From the NCBI GenBank assembly GCA_016793305.1, contig JAEUHU010000104.1, positions 1 to 10,445 of the forward strand: a DNA stretch of 10,445 nucleotides, read 5' to 3'. The notes beneath the pieces are model-generated. The model worked only from the letters and a program-made list of their open reading frames with translations, searched no databases and was not told the origin of the DNA. This DNA comes from Planctomycetota bacterium. GTDB lineage: Bacteria > Planctomycetota > UBA1135 > UBA2386. The position numbers were made by a program, and so were the translations under genes. This document shows, piece by piece, positions 1 through 8,294 of the stretch (positions within the stretch are counted from its first letter, which is position 1; every line of letters starts with the position of its first letter).

Positions 1-3000
1 ACGCCGCCGGGTCGATGCGTTCGACCATGCGGAAGCGCGCTTCGTTGCGCATGTACTCGGCCACCGGCACGGTGCCGCCGACGGTGTCGACGACCAACGG
101 CGGCTCGCCGGGGGCCACGCGCGGGTCGTAGCGGAACAGCGGCCAGACGCCGCTCTGCACGGCGCGCTTCTGCTGGTCGGCGCCGAACACGAGGTCGAAG
201 CCGTGCGCGATGCACGGTGAGTAGGCGATCACCAGCGACGGCCCCGGATGCGCCTCGGCCTCGCGCAGCACCCGCACCGTGTGCGCGTCCTGGGCGCCGA
301 TGGCGACGCTCGCCACGTAGACGTGGCCGTAGTTCAGCGCCATCAGGCCGAGGTCCTTCTTGTCGATCGCCTTGCCGCGACTGGCGAACTTCGCTGCCGC
401 CCCGAGCGGCGTCGCCTTCGACGCCTGGCCGCCGGTGTTGCTGTAGACCTCGGTGTCGAGCACCAGCACGTTGACGTCGTGGTGCATCGACAGCACGTGG
501 TCGAGCCCGCCGAAGCCGATGTCGAACGCCCAGCCGTCCCCGCCGACCAGCCAGACGCTCTTCGGCACCAGGTGGTCGGCGAGCTCGGCGAGTTCCTTGG
601 CCTCGCGCTGCGGCAACGCCGCGAGCCGTTGGCGCAGCGCGACGACCCGCAGCCTCTGCCCGGCGATCCACGCTTCGCTGCGGTCGTGCTCGGCCAGCAA
701 CTCGTCGACCAGCACGTCGGCGTCGAGCAGCGGCGCCAGCGCGCGCACCAGCTTCTGCGCCCGCTGCGCCAGCATGTCGAGCGACAGCCGGAAGCCGAGC
801 CCGAACTCGGCGTTGTCCTCGAACAGCGAGTTGGCCCACGCCGGCCCGCGCCCCGCCGCGTCCTTGGCGTACGGCGTGGTCGGCAGGTTGCCGCCGTAGA
901 TCGACGAACAGCCGGTCGCGTTGGCGACCAGCAGCCGGTCGCCGAACAGCTGCGTCAGCAGCTTCAAGTACGGCGTCTCGCCGCAGCCGGCACACGCCCC
1001 CGAGTACTCGAACAGCGGCCGCAGCAACTGCGAGCCCTTCACGTCGAGCTTCTGGACCGCGGCGCGATCGACGTCGGGCAGCTCGAGGAAGAACGCGTAG
1101 CGGGCGCGCTCCCGTTCCCGGACCTCGCGCACCGGCGTCATGTCGATCGCCTTGTGCCTCGGGTTGCCCTTGTCGCGCGCCGGGCAGACCTGTACGCACA
1201 GGCCGCAGCCGGTGCAGTCGTCGGGCGCCACCTGGATGGTCAGGTTCGCGTCCCCGAACTCCTTGCCGCGGAACGGCGCCGCCGGGAAGTCGGCCGGGAC
1301 CGTGGTCGTCGCCGGCGTCCACACCTTGGCGCGGATCGCCGCGTGCGGGCACATCAGCGTGCATTTGTTGCACTGGATGCAGATCGCCGCGTCCCACACC
1401 GGCACCGCGGTGGCGATGGCGCGCTTCTCCCAGCGCGCGGTGTCGGTCGGCCAGGTGCCGTCCGGCGGGAACGCGCTGCACGGCAGCTGGTCGCCATGCC
1501 CGGCCAGCATCGTCGCGGTCACGCGCTGCACGAACTCGGGCGCCGCCGCGGCCACGGTCGGCGGGCGGCGGCGCGTCGCGGTGGGTGCCGACGGCAGCGG
1601 CACCGCATGCAGGTGCTGCAGCGCCTGGTCGACCGCGGCGAAGTTGCGCCGCACGATCTCGTCGCCCTTCTTGTCGTAGCTCTTCTGGATCGACTCCTTG
1701 ATGCGCGCCACCGCCTCGTCGACCGGCACCACGCCGGACAGCGCGAAGAAGCACACCTGCATGATCGTGTTGATGCGGCCGCCGACGCCTGCCGCGCGCG
1801 CCACCGCCTCGGCGTCGATCGTGTGCACCCGCAGCCGCAGCTCGAGGATGCGTTCCTGCACCTCGCGCGGCAGTTCGTCGAACAGCCGTTCGGGCGGGAA
1901 CGATGCCGCCAGCAGCAGCACGGCACCCGGTGCGGCCAGCTCGAGCACGCCGTAGCGCTCGAGGAAGCCGAACTGGTGGCAGGCGACGAAGTCGGCGCGA
2001 CCGATCAGCCACGGCGCATCGAACGGTTCGCCACCGAAGCGCAGGTGCGAGACGGTCATCGCCCCGGACTTCTTGCTGTCGTAGACGAAGAAGCCCTGCG
2101 CGTGCATCGCCGTGGCGTCGCCGAGGATCTTGATGCTGCTCTTGTTGGCACCCACGGTGCCGTCGGCACCGAGTCCGAAGAACACCGCCTCGGTGCGGCC
2201 CGCGCGCGGCAGCTCGAAGTCCCGGTCGAACGGCAGCGACAGCCCGGTCACGTCGTCGGTGATGCCGACCGTGAACTCCGGCGGCGGCACGTCCCGGGCC
2301 AGCGCTGCGAACACCGCCAACGCCATCGCCGGCGTGAACTCCTTGCCACCGAGCCCGAAGCGCCCGCCGACCACCAGCGGCGACTTCGTCCACGGTGCCG
2401 TGCCGGCCTGCTCGGCGCGCCGCAGCGCCGCCATCACGTCGAGGCACAGCGGCTCGGCCACGGCTCCCGGCTCCTTCGTGCGATCGAGCACGGCGAGCCC
2501 CTGCACGCTGTCCGGCAGCACGCCGACGAACGCGTCGACCGCGAACGGTCGGAACAGCCGCACGGTGACCACGCCGACCCGTTCGCCGCGCGCCACCAGA
2601 TGGTCGACCACCGCCCGCACGCACGCACTGCCCGAGCCCATCACGACGACCACGCGTTCGGCGGCCGGATGGCCGTGGTAGGCGAACGGCGTGTAGCGGC
2701 GGCCCGTGCGCTGGGCGAACCGTTCCATCGCCGCGACCGTCGCCCGCACGCAATCGCGGTGGAACGGGTTCTGTGCCTCGCGCGCCTGGAAGAACACGTC
2801 GGGGTTCTGGGCGCTGCCGCGCAGCACCGGCCGATCCGGCGTCAACGCGCGACGCCGATGCGCGGCGATCGCTTCGTCGTCGACCAGCGCCCGCAGGTCG
2901 TCGTCGGTCAGCGGCACGATCTTGCGCACCTCGTGCGAGGTGCGGAAGCCGTCGAAGAAGTGCACGAACGGCACCCGGCACTGCAGCGTCGCCAGGTGCG

Positions 3001-3469
3001 CGATGCAGGCGAGATCCTGCGCCTCCTGCACGCTGGCACTGCACAGCATCGCCGCCCCGGTCTGCCGCACCGCCATCACGTCGCCGTGGTCGCCGAAGAT
3101 CGACAGCGCGTGCGTCGCGACGGTGCGTGCCGCCACGTGCATCACGAACGGCAACAGCTCGCCCGCGACCTTGTAGAGGGTCGGGATCATCAGCAGCAGG
3201 CCCTGCGACGCGGTGAACGTCGTCGCCAACGCCCCCGTCTGCAGCGCCCCGTGCACGGTGCCCGCCGCCCCACCCTCCGACTGCATCTCGACGATCGTCG
3301 GCACGGTGCCGAACAGGTTCGTCCGCGCGTGCGCCGCCCATTCGTCGGCGAGCTCGCCCATCGTCGACGACGGCGTGATCGGATAGATCGCGGCGACCTC
3401 ACTGAGGCGATAGGCGACCGAGGCCACCGCTTCGTTGCCGTCGACGGTGATGGTGGGCGTCGTCTGCAT
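1..3469 (-). CDS. nifJ: Pyruvate:ferredoxin (flavodoxin) oxidoreductase, single-chain type, 3' end cut by window
   Basis: This cytoplasmic iron-sulfur enzyme oxidises pyruvate with CoA to acetyl-CoA and CO2 and reduces ferredoxin or flavodoxin. 1156 residues are in the window. The pyruvate-binding YPITPSS is at residues 29-35. A two-cluster ferredoxin domain shows CxxCxxCxxxCP twice (Cys697/700/703/707 and Cys752/755/758/762). The proximal-cluster cysteines are Cys826, Cys829, Cys854 and Cys1086, and the thiamine-diphosphate motif is GDGWAFDIG (about 977-985) with NTGGQ ending at 1015. All expected cofactor ligands are therefore present. The family is usually about 1170-1200 residues, so only a short C-terminus is missing. 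The ATG at 3469 is chosen because GGAGGAA lies 5 bases upstream and the N-terminus aligns with the family. It lies 136 bases downstream of topB, with no ferredoxin or flavodoxin gene visible beside it. Whether it works oxidatively or reductively cannot be told. Confidence 0.97.
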   Translation of the reverse strand, partial: MQTTPTITVDGNEAVASVAYRLSEVAAIYPITPSSTMGELADEWAAHARTNLFGTVPTIVEMQSEGGAAGTVHGALQTGALATTFTASQGLLLMIPTLYKVAGELLPFVMHVAARTVATHALSIFGDHGDVMAVRQTGAAMLCSASVQEAQDLACIAHLATLQCRVPFVHFFDGFRTSHEVRKIVPLTDDDLRALVDDEAIAAHRRRALTPDRPVLRGSAQNPDVFFQAREAQNPFHRDCVRATVAAMERFAQRTGRRYTPFAYHGHPAAERVVVVMGSGSACVRAVVDHLVARGERVGVVTVRLFRPFAVDAFVGVLPDSVQGLAVLDRTKEPGAVAEPLCLDVMAALRRAEQAGTAPWTKSPLVVGGRFGLGGKEFTPAMALAVFAALARDVPPPEFTVGITDDVTGLSLPFDRDFELPRAGRTEAVFFGLGADGTVGANKSSIKILGDATAMHAQGFFVYDSKKSGAMTVSHLRFGGEPFDAPWLIGRADFVACHQFGFLERYGVLELAAPGAVLLLAASFPPERLFDELPREVQERILELRLRVHTIDAEAVARAAGVGGRINTIMQVCFFALSGVVPVDEAVARIKESIQKSYDKKGDEIVRRNFAAVDQALQHLHAVPLPSAPTATRRRPPTVAAAAPEFVQRVTATMLAGHGDQLPCSAFPPDGTWPTDTARWEKRAIATAVPVWDAAICIQCNKCTLMCPHAAIRAKVWTPATTTVPADFPAAPFRGKEFGDANLTIQVAPDDCTGCGLCVQVCPARDKGNPRHKAIDMTPVREVRERERARYAFFLELPDVDRAAVQKLDVKGSQLLRPLFEYSGACAGCGETPYLKLLTQLFGDRLLVANATGCSSIYGGNLPTTPYAKDAAGRGPAWANSLFEDNAEFGLGFRLSLDMLAQRAQKLVRALAPLLDADVLVDELLAEHDRSEAWIAGQRLRVVALRQRLAALPQREAKELAELADHLVPKSVWLVGGDGWAFDIGFGGLDHVLSMHHDVNVLVLDTEVYSNTGGQASKATPLGAAAKFASRGKAIDKKDLGLMALNYGHVYVASVAIGAQDAHTVRVLREAEAHPGPSLVIAYSPCIAHGFDLVFGADQQKRAVQSGVWPLFRYDPRVAPGEPPLVVDTVGGTVPVAEYMRNEARFRMVERIDPAA

Positions 3470-3474
3470 GCCGG

Positions 3475-3481
3475 TTCCTCC
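3475..3481 (-). promoter_or_regulatory. Shine-Dalgarno sequence of nifJ
   Basis: The minus strand reads GGAGGAA followed by 5 bases (CCGGC) and ATG. It is the only canonical ribosome binding site in the window and fixes the nifJ start. The other genes show no comparable purine run in front of their starts, which suggests nifJ is translated more strongly or by a different initiation mode. Confidence 0.8.
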
Positions 3482-3605
3482 GGGCCGCCGAACGGCGCAC
3501 CCGACCGTCACACTGTCGCGCGTTCCGGATCCAGCGCCGCTCGGTCGTTCGCCGTAGGACGGCTGGGGCGGAGTCCGGTCCGACCCGAGCCGATCGCCGG
3601 ACGCG

Positions 3606-5789
3606 CTACTCGCCGTCCGCCGCCTTGCGCCGCCGGCCCGCCCGCGGGGCGCGCGAAGCCGCCCGCGGTGCGCTGCGCTGCGCGTCGCGGCTCGGCGGCT
3701 CGAGATCGATCAGCTCGCCGGTCGCCGTGCGGCAGACGATGCGCGGCTGGCCGTCGATCGTCACCGGCCGCAGCAGCACACCGCGGAACAGCAGCTCGCG
3801 CACCTGCTCCCGCGTCAGTGCCACACCGCGGTACACCTTCGGCAGCCGAAACGCGCAGTCCTCGCGCCAGCGCGAGCAGCCGTAGGCTTCCCGGCCTTCG
3901 ACCACCTCGGCGCGGCAACGTGGGCAACTGCCCAGGCCCTGGTGCTCGTTGCGCGGCGACAGGCCGCTCTCGATCAGCGCCCGGATGCGCGCCTCGATCT
4001 CCTGCATGAACGCGTCCCGGCCGAGCCGGCCGCGCTCGATCTCGCCGAGCTTCCACTCCCACTCGCCGGTCAGCTCCGGCGACTTCAGCAGCGGATCGGC
4101 GATGATCGCCACCAGGTAGCGGCCGAGATCGGTGATGCGCAGCGCCTTCTTGTCGCGCTGCACGTAGCGCCGCGAGATCAACGTCTCGAGGATCGACGCG
4201 CGGGTCGCCGGCGTGCCGAGCCCACGCTGCCGCATCGCCTCGCGCAGCTGCTCGTCGTCGATCGCCCTGCCGGCGGTCTCCATCGCCGCCAGCAGCGTGT
4301 TCTCGGTGAACGGTCGCGGCGGCTTGGTCTTGCCCTCGTGCAGCTCGGGCTCGTGTGGCCCGGACTCGCCTTCGCGAAGGTCGGGCAGTTCCTGCGCCTC
4401 GTCGTCGCCGTCGCCTTCGTCGTCGCCGCCCTTGCCGTCGGCGCCCTTGCCCTTGCCGCGCTTCTTCTTCGGCGCTGCTGGCTCGAGCGCGCTCCAACCC
4501 GGATCGGTGACGACGACGCCGCGCGCGCGGAACGGCACGCCGTTGCTCACCGCGTGCGCCGTGGTGACGTCCTGCACCCGGTCGCCGAGGAACACCTGCA
4601 CGAAGCGCGTCGCCACCGCGTCGAACACCTGCTGCGCCTCGCCTGCCAGCGCTTCGACCTTGCCGGTCGGCACGATCGCATGGTGGTCGCTGACCTTGCT
4701 GTCGTCGAACACGCGCTTCTTCTTCGCCTTCGGCCCGCGTTCGCCGTCGGGCGCACCGGCGATCCACTTCGCGAGCACGGCGAGCTTGTCCTGGTCCCAC
4801 GCGCGCAACTGTGCCAGCGTCGTGCGCACGGGGTCGACCATGTCGAGCGACAGGTGGCGGCTGTCGGTGCGCGGGTAGGTCAGCAGCTTCTTCTCGTAGA
4901 GCTCCTGGGCGACCTCGAGCGTGTGCTGCGCGGACATGCCGTGCCGCAGGTTCATGTCGCGCTGCAACTGCGTCAGGTCGTAGAGCAGCGGCGGCGGCAG
5001 CGCCTCGGTGCGCCGCTCGAGCCGTTCGATCGCGAGCGGCTGGCCCTGCACCTTGGCCAGCAGCTCCTGCGCCGGTGCCTGGTCGCGGAAGCGGTCGCCG
5101 GCGTAGCGGAACCGCGCCCCGCGGTAGCGCGTGCGCAGCTCCCAGAACGGCCGCGGGTCGAACACCCGAATCTCGTCGTCGCGCTGCGCGATCAGCGCCA
5201 GCACCGGCGTCTGCACGCGACCGACGCTCCACAGCACGGAACCACCGCCGTAGCGGACCGTGTAGGCGCGCGTCGCGTTGAGCCCGACGATCCAGTCGGC
5301 CTCGCTCCGGCTCTGCGCCGCGTCGCGCAGCGCGTCGTAGACGCTGCCCGGCTTGCGGGCCGAGAACGCCTGCTCGATCGCTTCCTCGGTCAGCGAGCTG
5401 AGCCACAGACGACTGTGTCCGCGCGACGCACAACCGGCCCATTCGAGGATGTAGCGGAAGATCAGTTCGCCCTCGCGCCCGGCGTCGGTCGCGCACACCA
5501 GCTCTTCCGCACGCTTGCACAGGGCGGCGACGACCTCGAGCTGGTGCTTCGTGTCGCCGCCGGTCGGCCGCAGTTCGAAGTGCTTCGGCACGAACGGCAG
5601 GCGGTCCATCGACCACCGCTTCAGCGCCGGGTCGTACTCGTCGGGCGTCTTCAGCTGCACCAGGTGCCCGATCGCCCAGGTCACCTGCCAGCCGTTGCCC
5701 TCCAGGTAGCCGTCGCGGCGCTGGTTGGCGCCCAGGACCTTGGCGAGGTCGCGGGCGACGGACGGTTTCTCGGCGACGACGACGCGCAT
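3606..5789 (-). CDS. topB: DNA topoisomerase III (type IA)
   Basis: This enzyme cuts and passes single DNA strands to unlink replication and recombination intermediates. The 727-residue protein starts MRVVVAEKPS, with toprim Glu7. The toprim acidic motif is TDAGREGE (101-108), the form I recall from Bacillus subtilis TopB; E. coli TopB has DPDREG. SVGRVQTP is at 188-195 and the catalytic tyrosine is Tyr305 in LTYPRTDS. RGLGTPATRASI (522-533) is the conserved C-terminal core motif. A low-complexity linker at about 438-464 runs from lysine-rich to aspartate/glutamate-rich and interrupts the core. A four-cysteine zinc ribbon (Cys622, 625, 638, 645) follows, then a basic Arg/Ala tail from about 700, which may bind DNA. 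It starts 50 bases after the antiporter stop, so co-transcription is possible. The start has no Shine-Dalgarno but fits the family exactly. Confidence 0.96.
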   Translation of the reverse strand: MRVVVAEKPSVARDLAKVLGANQRRDGYLEGNGWQVTWAIGHLVQLKTPDEYDPALKRWSMDRLPFVPKHFELRPTGGDTKHQLEVVAALCKRAEELVCATDAGREGELIFRYILEWAGCASRGHSRLWLSSLTEEAIEQAFSARKPGSVYDALRDAAQSRSEADWIVGLNATRAYTVRYGGGSVLWSVGRVQTPVLALIAQRDDEIRVFDPRPFWELRTRYRGARFRYAGDRFRDQAPAQELLAKVQGQPLAIERLERRTEALPPPLLYDLTQLQRDMNLRHGMSAQHTLEVAQELYEKKLLTYPRTDSRHLSLDMVDPVRTTLAQLRAWDQDKLAVLAKWIAGAPDGERGPKAKKKRVFDDSKVSDHHAIVPTGKVEALAGEAQQVFDAVATRFVQVFLGDRVQDVTTAHAVSNGVPFRARGVVVTDPGWSALEPAAPKKKRGKGKGADGKGGDDEGDGDDEAQELPDLREGESGPHEPELHEGKTKPPRPFTENTLLAAMETAGRAIDDEQLREAMRQRGLGTPATRASILETLISRRYVQRDKKALRITDLGRYLVAIIADPLLKSPELTGEWEWKLGEIERGRLGRDAFMQEIEARIRALIESGLSPRNEHQGLGSCPRCRAEVVEGREAYGCSRWREDCAFRLPKVYRGVALTREQVRELLFRGVLLRPVTIDGQPRIVCRTATGELIDLEPPSRDAQRSAPRAASRAPRAGRRRKAADGE

Positions 5790-5839
5790 GGGAACGGGCG
5801 GCGGACGCTAGGCGGAAGCCCGGGACCGTGCAACGAAGC

Positions 5840-8101
5840 TCAGGCCCCCATCGCCGCGTCGCCGCGGCCGGCGAGGATGCGTTCGACCTCGCGCGCCAGG
5901 TCCGCGTTGGCGAGCAGCAGCAGCGCGTCGCCGGTGCGGATCTCGGTGGCACCGCCCGGCACCACGAACTCGCCGTCGCGCGCGATCGTGATCACCAGCG
6001 CCCCGCGCGGCAGACCTAGCGTCGCCAGGGTGCGGCCGATCACCGGCGACCCGTCCGGCACGTGCAGCTCGACGATGCCGGTGTGGTCGGCACCGCCGTC
6101 GCGACGGCCACGGCGCGCGTCGATCACCACCGCTTCGCTCTCCATCGCCGACAGCCCGAAGCGCTTCAGCATCAGCCGCGCCATCGCGTAGGCGAGCTCG
6201 TGTTCGCCGTGCACGCACTGGGTGCGCGGGAAGCGGTGCAGCAGCTCGCGCTGTTCGTCGAAGTGCACGCGGCAGACCGCCTCGATCTCCGGATTGGCGC
6301 GGATCGCGTACTCGACGGCGACCCGCGCCGCGATCGGGTCGGGCGAGGTGACCAGCAGCAGCTTGGCGGTGGCGATCCGGGCACGGTCGAGCAGTGCGGT
6401 CGACGCGGCTTCGCCAGCCAGAGCCAGCACGCCGGCCTGCCGCAGGGCCGTGGCGGTGACCTGGTCCTGTTCGATCACGACGAACGGCGTGCCGCGCGCA
6501 CGGAGCAGCCCGGCGAGCACCGTGCCGACACGGCCGTGGCCGAGCAGCACCACGTGGTCCCGCAAGCTGGCGAGTTCGGCTTCGAGCGCAGAGTCGGGCG
6601 GGGCAGCCTTCGCCGGTGCGGACGCAGCGTCCGCTCCGGCCACCACGACCGGCGCCTCGAACGGTCCCACCAGCGCGTCGCGCACCGCCGCTTCGTCCTG
6701 CGGTCGCGCCAGCACGGTGACGCGGTCCCAACCGTGCAAGCGCGTGTTGCCGGTCGGCGGCACCACTTCGTTGCCGCGCGTGATCAGCGTGATCACCGCC
6801 TGCTTCGGCATGACCAGGTCGCGGATGCGCGGCCCCGGCCGCCCGGCCGGATCCGGCATGTCGAAGGTCAGCAGGTCGAGCTCACTGTGCGCCATCGTCA
6901 CCAGTTCGAGCGTGTAGCGATGCGCCGGCCGCGACGGCGTCGCGAGCCGCAGCCGCTGCGCCAGCCAGCCGAGCGTCGAGCCCTGGATCGACACCGACAA
7001 CAGCACGGCGAAGAACACCAGGTTGAACACGTCGTTCGCACCCGGGATGTTCGCGGCCATCGGGTAGGTCGCGAGCACGATCGGCACCGCACCACGCAGG
7101 CCGGCCCAGCAGAGGAAGTGCCGTTCGCGGAAGCCGATCCGCATGCCGACCGTGCCGAGCCACACGGCGGCGGGGCGCGCGACGAAGGTCAGCATCACGA
7201 ACAGCAGCACGCCGTCCTGCCACAGCCCTGCCCACTGCTTCGGGAACACCAGCACGCCCATCAGCACGAACACGCCGATGTTGGCGATCGTCGACAGCGC
7301 CGACGAGAAGTTGCGGATGCCCTGCTGGTAGATGAAGCGGCGGTTGCCCATCACGAGCCCCGCCGTGAACGCCGCCAGCATGCCACTGCCGTGCGCCAGC
7401 TCGGTGACGCCGAAGCTCAACAGCACGATCGCCAGCAGCAGCACGTAGTAGTAGCCACGATCCTGCGGGTTGAGGCGGTCGAACACGGCGATCGCGAGCC
7501 GGCCGATCGCCCAGCCGAAGGCCGGGCCGGCGACGAACTTCCACAGCAGCAGCGGCACGACCAGCCAGCCCTTGCTCTCGCCGGTCGCGAGCGACTCCAC
7601 GACCACCAGCGTCAGCAGGATCGCCATCGGGTCGTTCGCAGCGCTCTCGATCTCGAGCGTCGAGCCGAGCTGCTTCGGCAGCGATTGCCGCCGCAGGATC
7701 GAGAACGTCGCCGCCGCATCGGTCGAGGAGATCACGACGGACAGCAGCAGCGCCTTCTCGAGCGGCCAGCCGAGCAGCCCGTGCAGGGCGCCGAACAGGG
7801 CTGCCGCGGTCAGCATGACACCCCATGTGGCGAGCCCGCCGGCCGGCAGCGCGACCGCGCGCAGGTCGTCGCGCTTCGTCGCGAGCCCACCCTGGAACAG
7901 GATGAACACCAGGGCGACGTTGGCGACCTCGTTGGCGAGGTGGAAGTCCGAGAAGTACCAGAGATTCAGCACGTCGCTGCCGCAGACGATGCCGAGGCCG
8001 AGTGCCACCAGGATGACCGGCACGCTCCAGCGGTCGAGCCACACGGCGGCGAGGACCACGGCGAGCAGCAGCAGCGGGACGACGAGGTAGACGAGGGTCA
8101 C
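5840..8101 (-). CDS. CPA1-family cation (K+ or Na+)/proton antiporter with RCK_C-RCK_N-RCK_C cytoplasmic region
   Basis: This inner-membrane antiporter of the NhaP2/CvrA type exchanges K+ or Na+ for protons. Numbering is for a 753-residue protein starting at GTG 8101. About a dozen hydrophobic segments span residues 1-390. SSTDAAATFSIL (Thr127, Asp128) and GSTLEIESAANDPMA (Asn156, Asp157, the family's ion-binding ND pair) closely match NhaP2, and WAGLRGAVPI (Arg336) is the late conserved helix. The cytoplasmic part has an RCK_C-like domain (about 399-471), an Ala-rich linker (481-511), an RCK_N Rossmann domain with nucleotide-binding GHGRVG (521-526) and acidic Glu544, and a second RCK_C (about 675-743). 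Activity is probably gated by NAD(H) or another nucleotide. An upstream in-frame GTG at 8158 would add 19 residues. I reject it because 8 of those 19 codons end in A or T, unlike the gene body, and because membrane segment 1 begins right after GTG 8101. Confidence 0.93.
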   Translation of the reverse strand: MTLVYLVVPLLLLAVVLAAVWLDRWSVPVILVALGLGIVCGSDVLNLWYFSDFHLANEVANVALVFILFQGGLATKRDDLRAVALPAGGLATWGVMLTAAALFGALHGLLGWPLEKALLLSVVISSTDAAATFSILRRQSLPKQLGSTLEIESAANDPMAILLTLVVVESLATGESKGWLVVPLLLWKFVAGPAFGWAIGRLAIAVFDRLNPQDRGYYYVLLLAIVLLSFGVTELAHGSGMLAAFTAGLVMGNRRFIYQQGIRNFSSALSTIANIGVFVLMGVLVFPKQWAGLWQDGVLLFVMLTFVARPAAVWLGTVGMRIGFRERHFLCWAGLRGAVPIVLATYPMAANIPGANDVFNLVFFAVLLSVSIQGSTLGWLAQRLRLATPSRPAHRYTLELVTMAHSELDLLTFDMPDPAGRPGPRIRDLVMPKQAVITLITRGNEVVPPTGNTRLHGWDRVTVLARPQDEAAVRDALVGPFEAPVVVAGADAASAPAKAAPPDSALEAELASLRDHVVLLGHGRVGTVLAGLLRARGTPFVVIEQDQVTATALRQAGVLALAGEAASTALLDRARIATAKLLLVTSPDPIAARVAVEYAIRANPEIEAVCRVHFDEQRELLHRFPRTQCVHGEHELAYAMARLMLKRFGLSAMESEAVVIDARRGRRDGGADHTGIVELHVPDGSPVIGRTLATLGLPRGALVITIARDGEFVVPGGATEIRTGDALLLLANADLAREVERILAGRGDAAMGA

Positions 8102-8261
8102 GGGATCGGCGGATGGCGACGCGCTGGGTGGTGCGGGAACAGCTGCCGCACGCGACACAGTGGGCCGCGCCCGCCGGGGTGGTCAACGCCGAGCTTGCGA
8201 ACGATGCGAAGTTCCCGAGCCGCCCGAGCGGTACGCACACCGCGGCGGAGGTTGCTGCTCG

Positions 8262-8275
8262 CGGGGCACGCCCCG
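8262..8275 (-). terminator. Possible GC hairpin downstream of the 3-TM protein gene
   Basis: CGGGG-CACG-CCCCG (plus strand) forms a perfect 5-base-pair all-GC stem with a 4-base loop, about 20 bases past the stop of the gene ending at 8295. No T-run follows on the minus strand, so it is at best a weak or factor-dependent terminator or an mRNA end-stabilising stem. The rest of the 193-base gap (8102-8294) shows no gene and no convincing promoter. Confidence 0.22.
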
Positions 8276-8294
8276 GTGGGCCGACGTCCGACGT

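Noticed and set aside
3470..3605. Possible terminator or promoter between topB and nifJ, including GCCGT-AGG-ACGGC (3551-3563) and CGCC-GAAC-GGCG (3486-3497)
   Set aside because: The stems are only 4-5 bp, no T-run follows, and no -10/-35 pair is visible. Such short GC stems are common by chance at this GC content.
3508..5952. 814-codon minus-strand frame overlapping topB
   Set aside because: It is the alternate frame of topB. The translation is Arg/Ala-rich without motifs, while the overlapping 727-codon frame carries every topoisomerase III signature.
8181..8186. TTGACC on the minus strand upstream of the antiporter as a -35 box
   Set aside because: No -10-like hexamer lies 16-18 bases downstream; that stretch is almost purely G and C.
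6882..8240. 452-codon minus-strand frame that starts upstream of the antiporter
   Set aside because: It overlaps the antiporter membrane domain in another frame, and its product is Arg-rich with no hydrophobic segments or family similarity.
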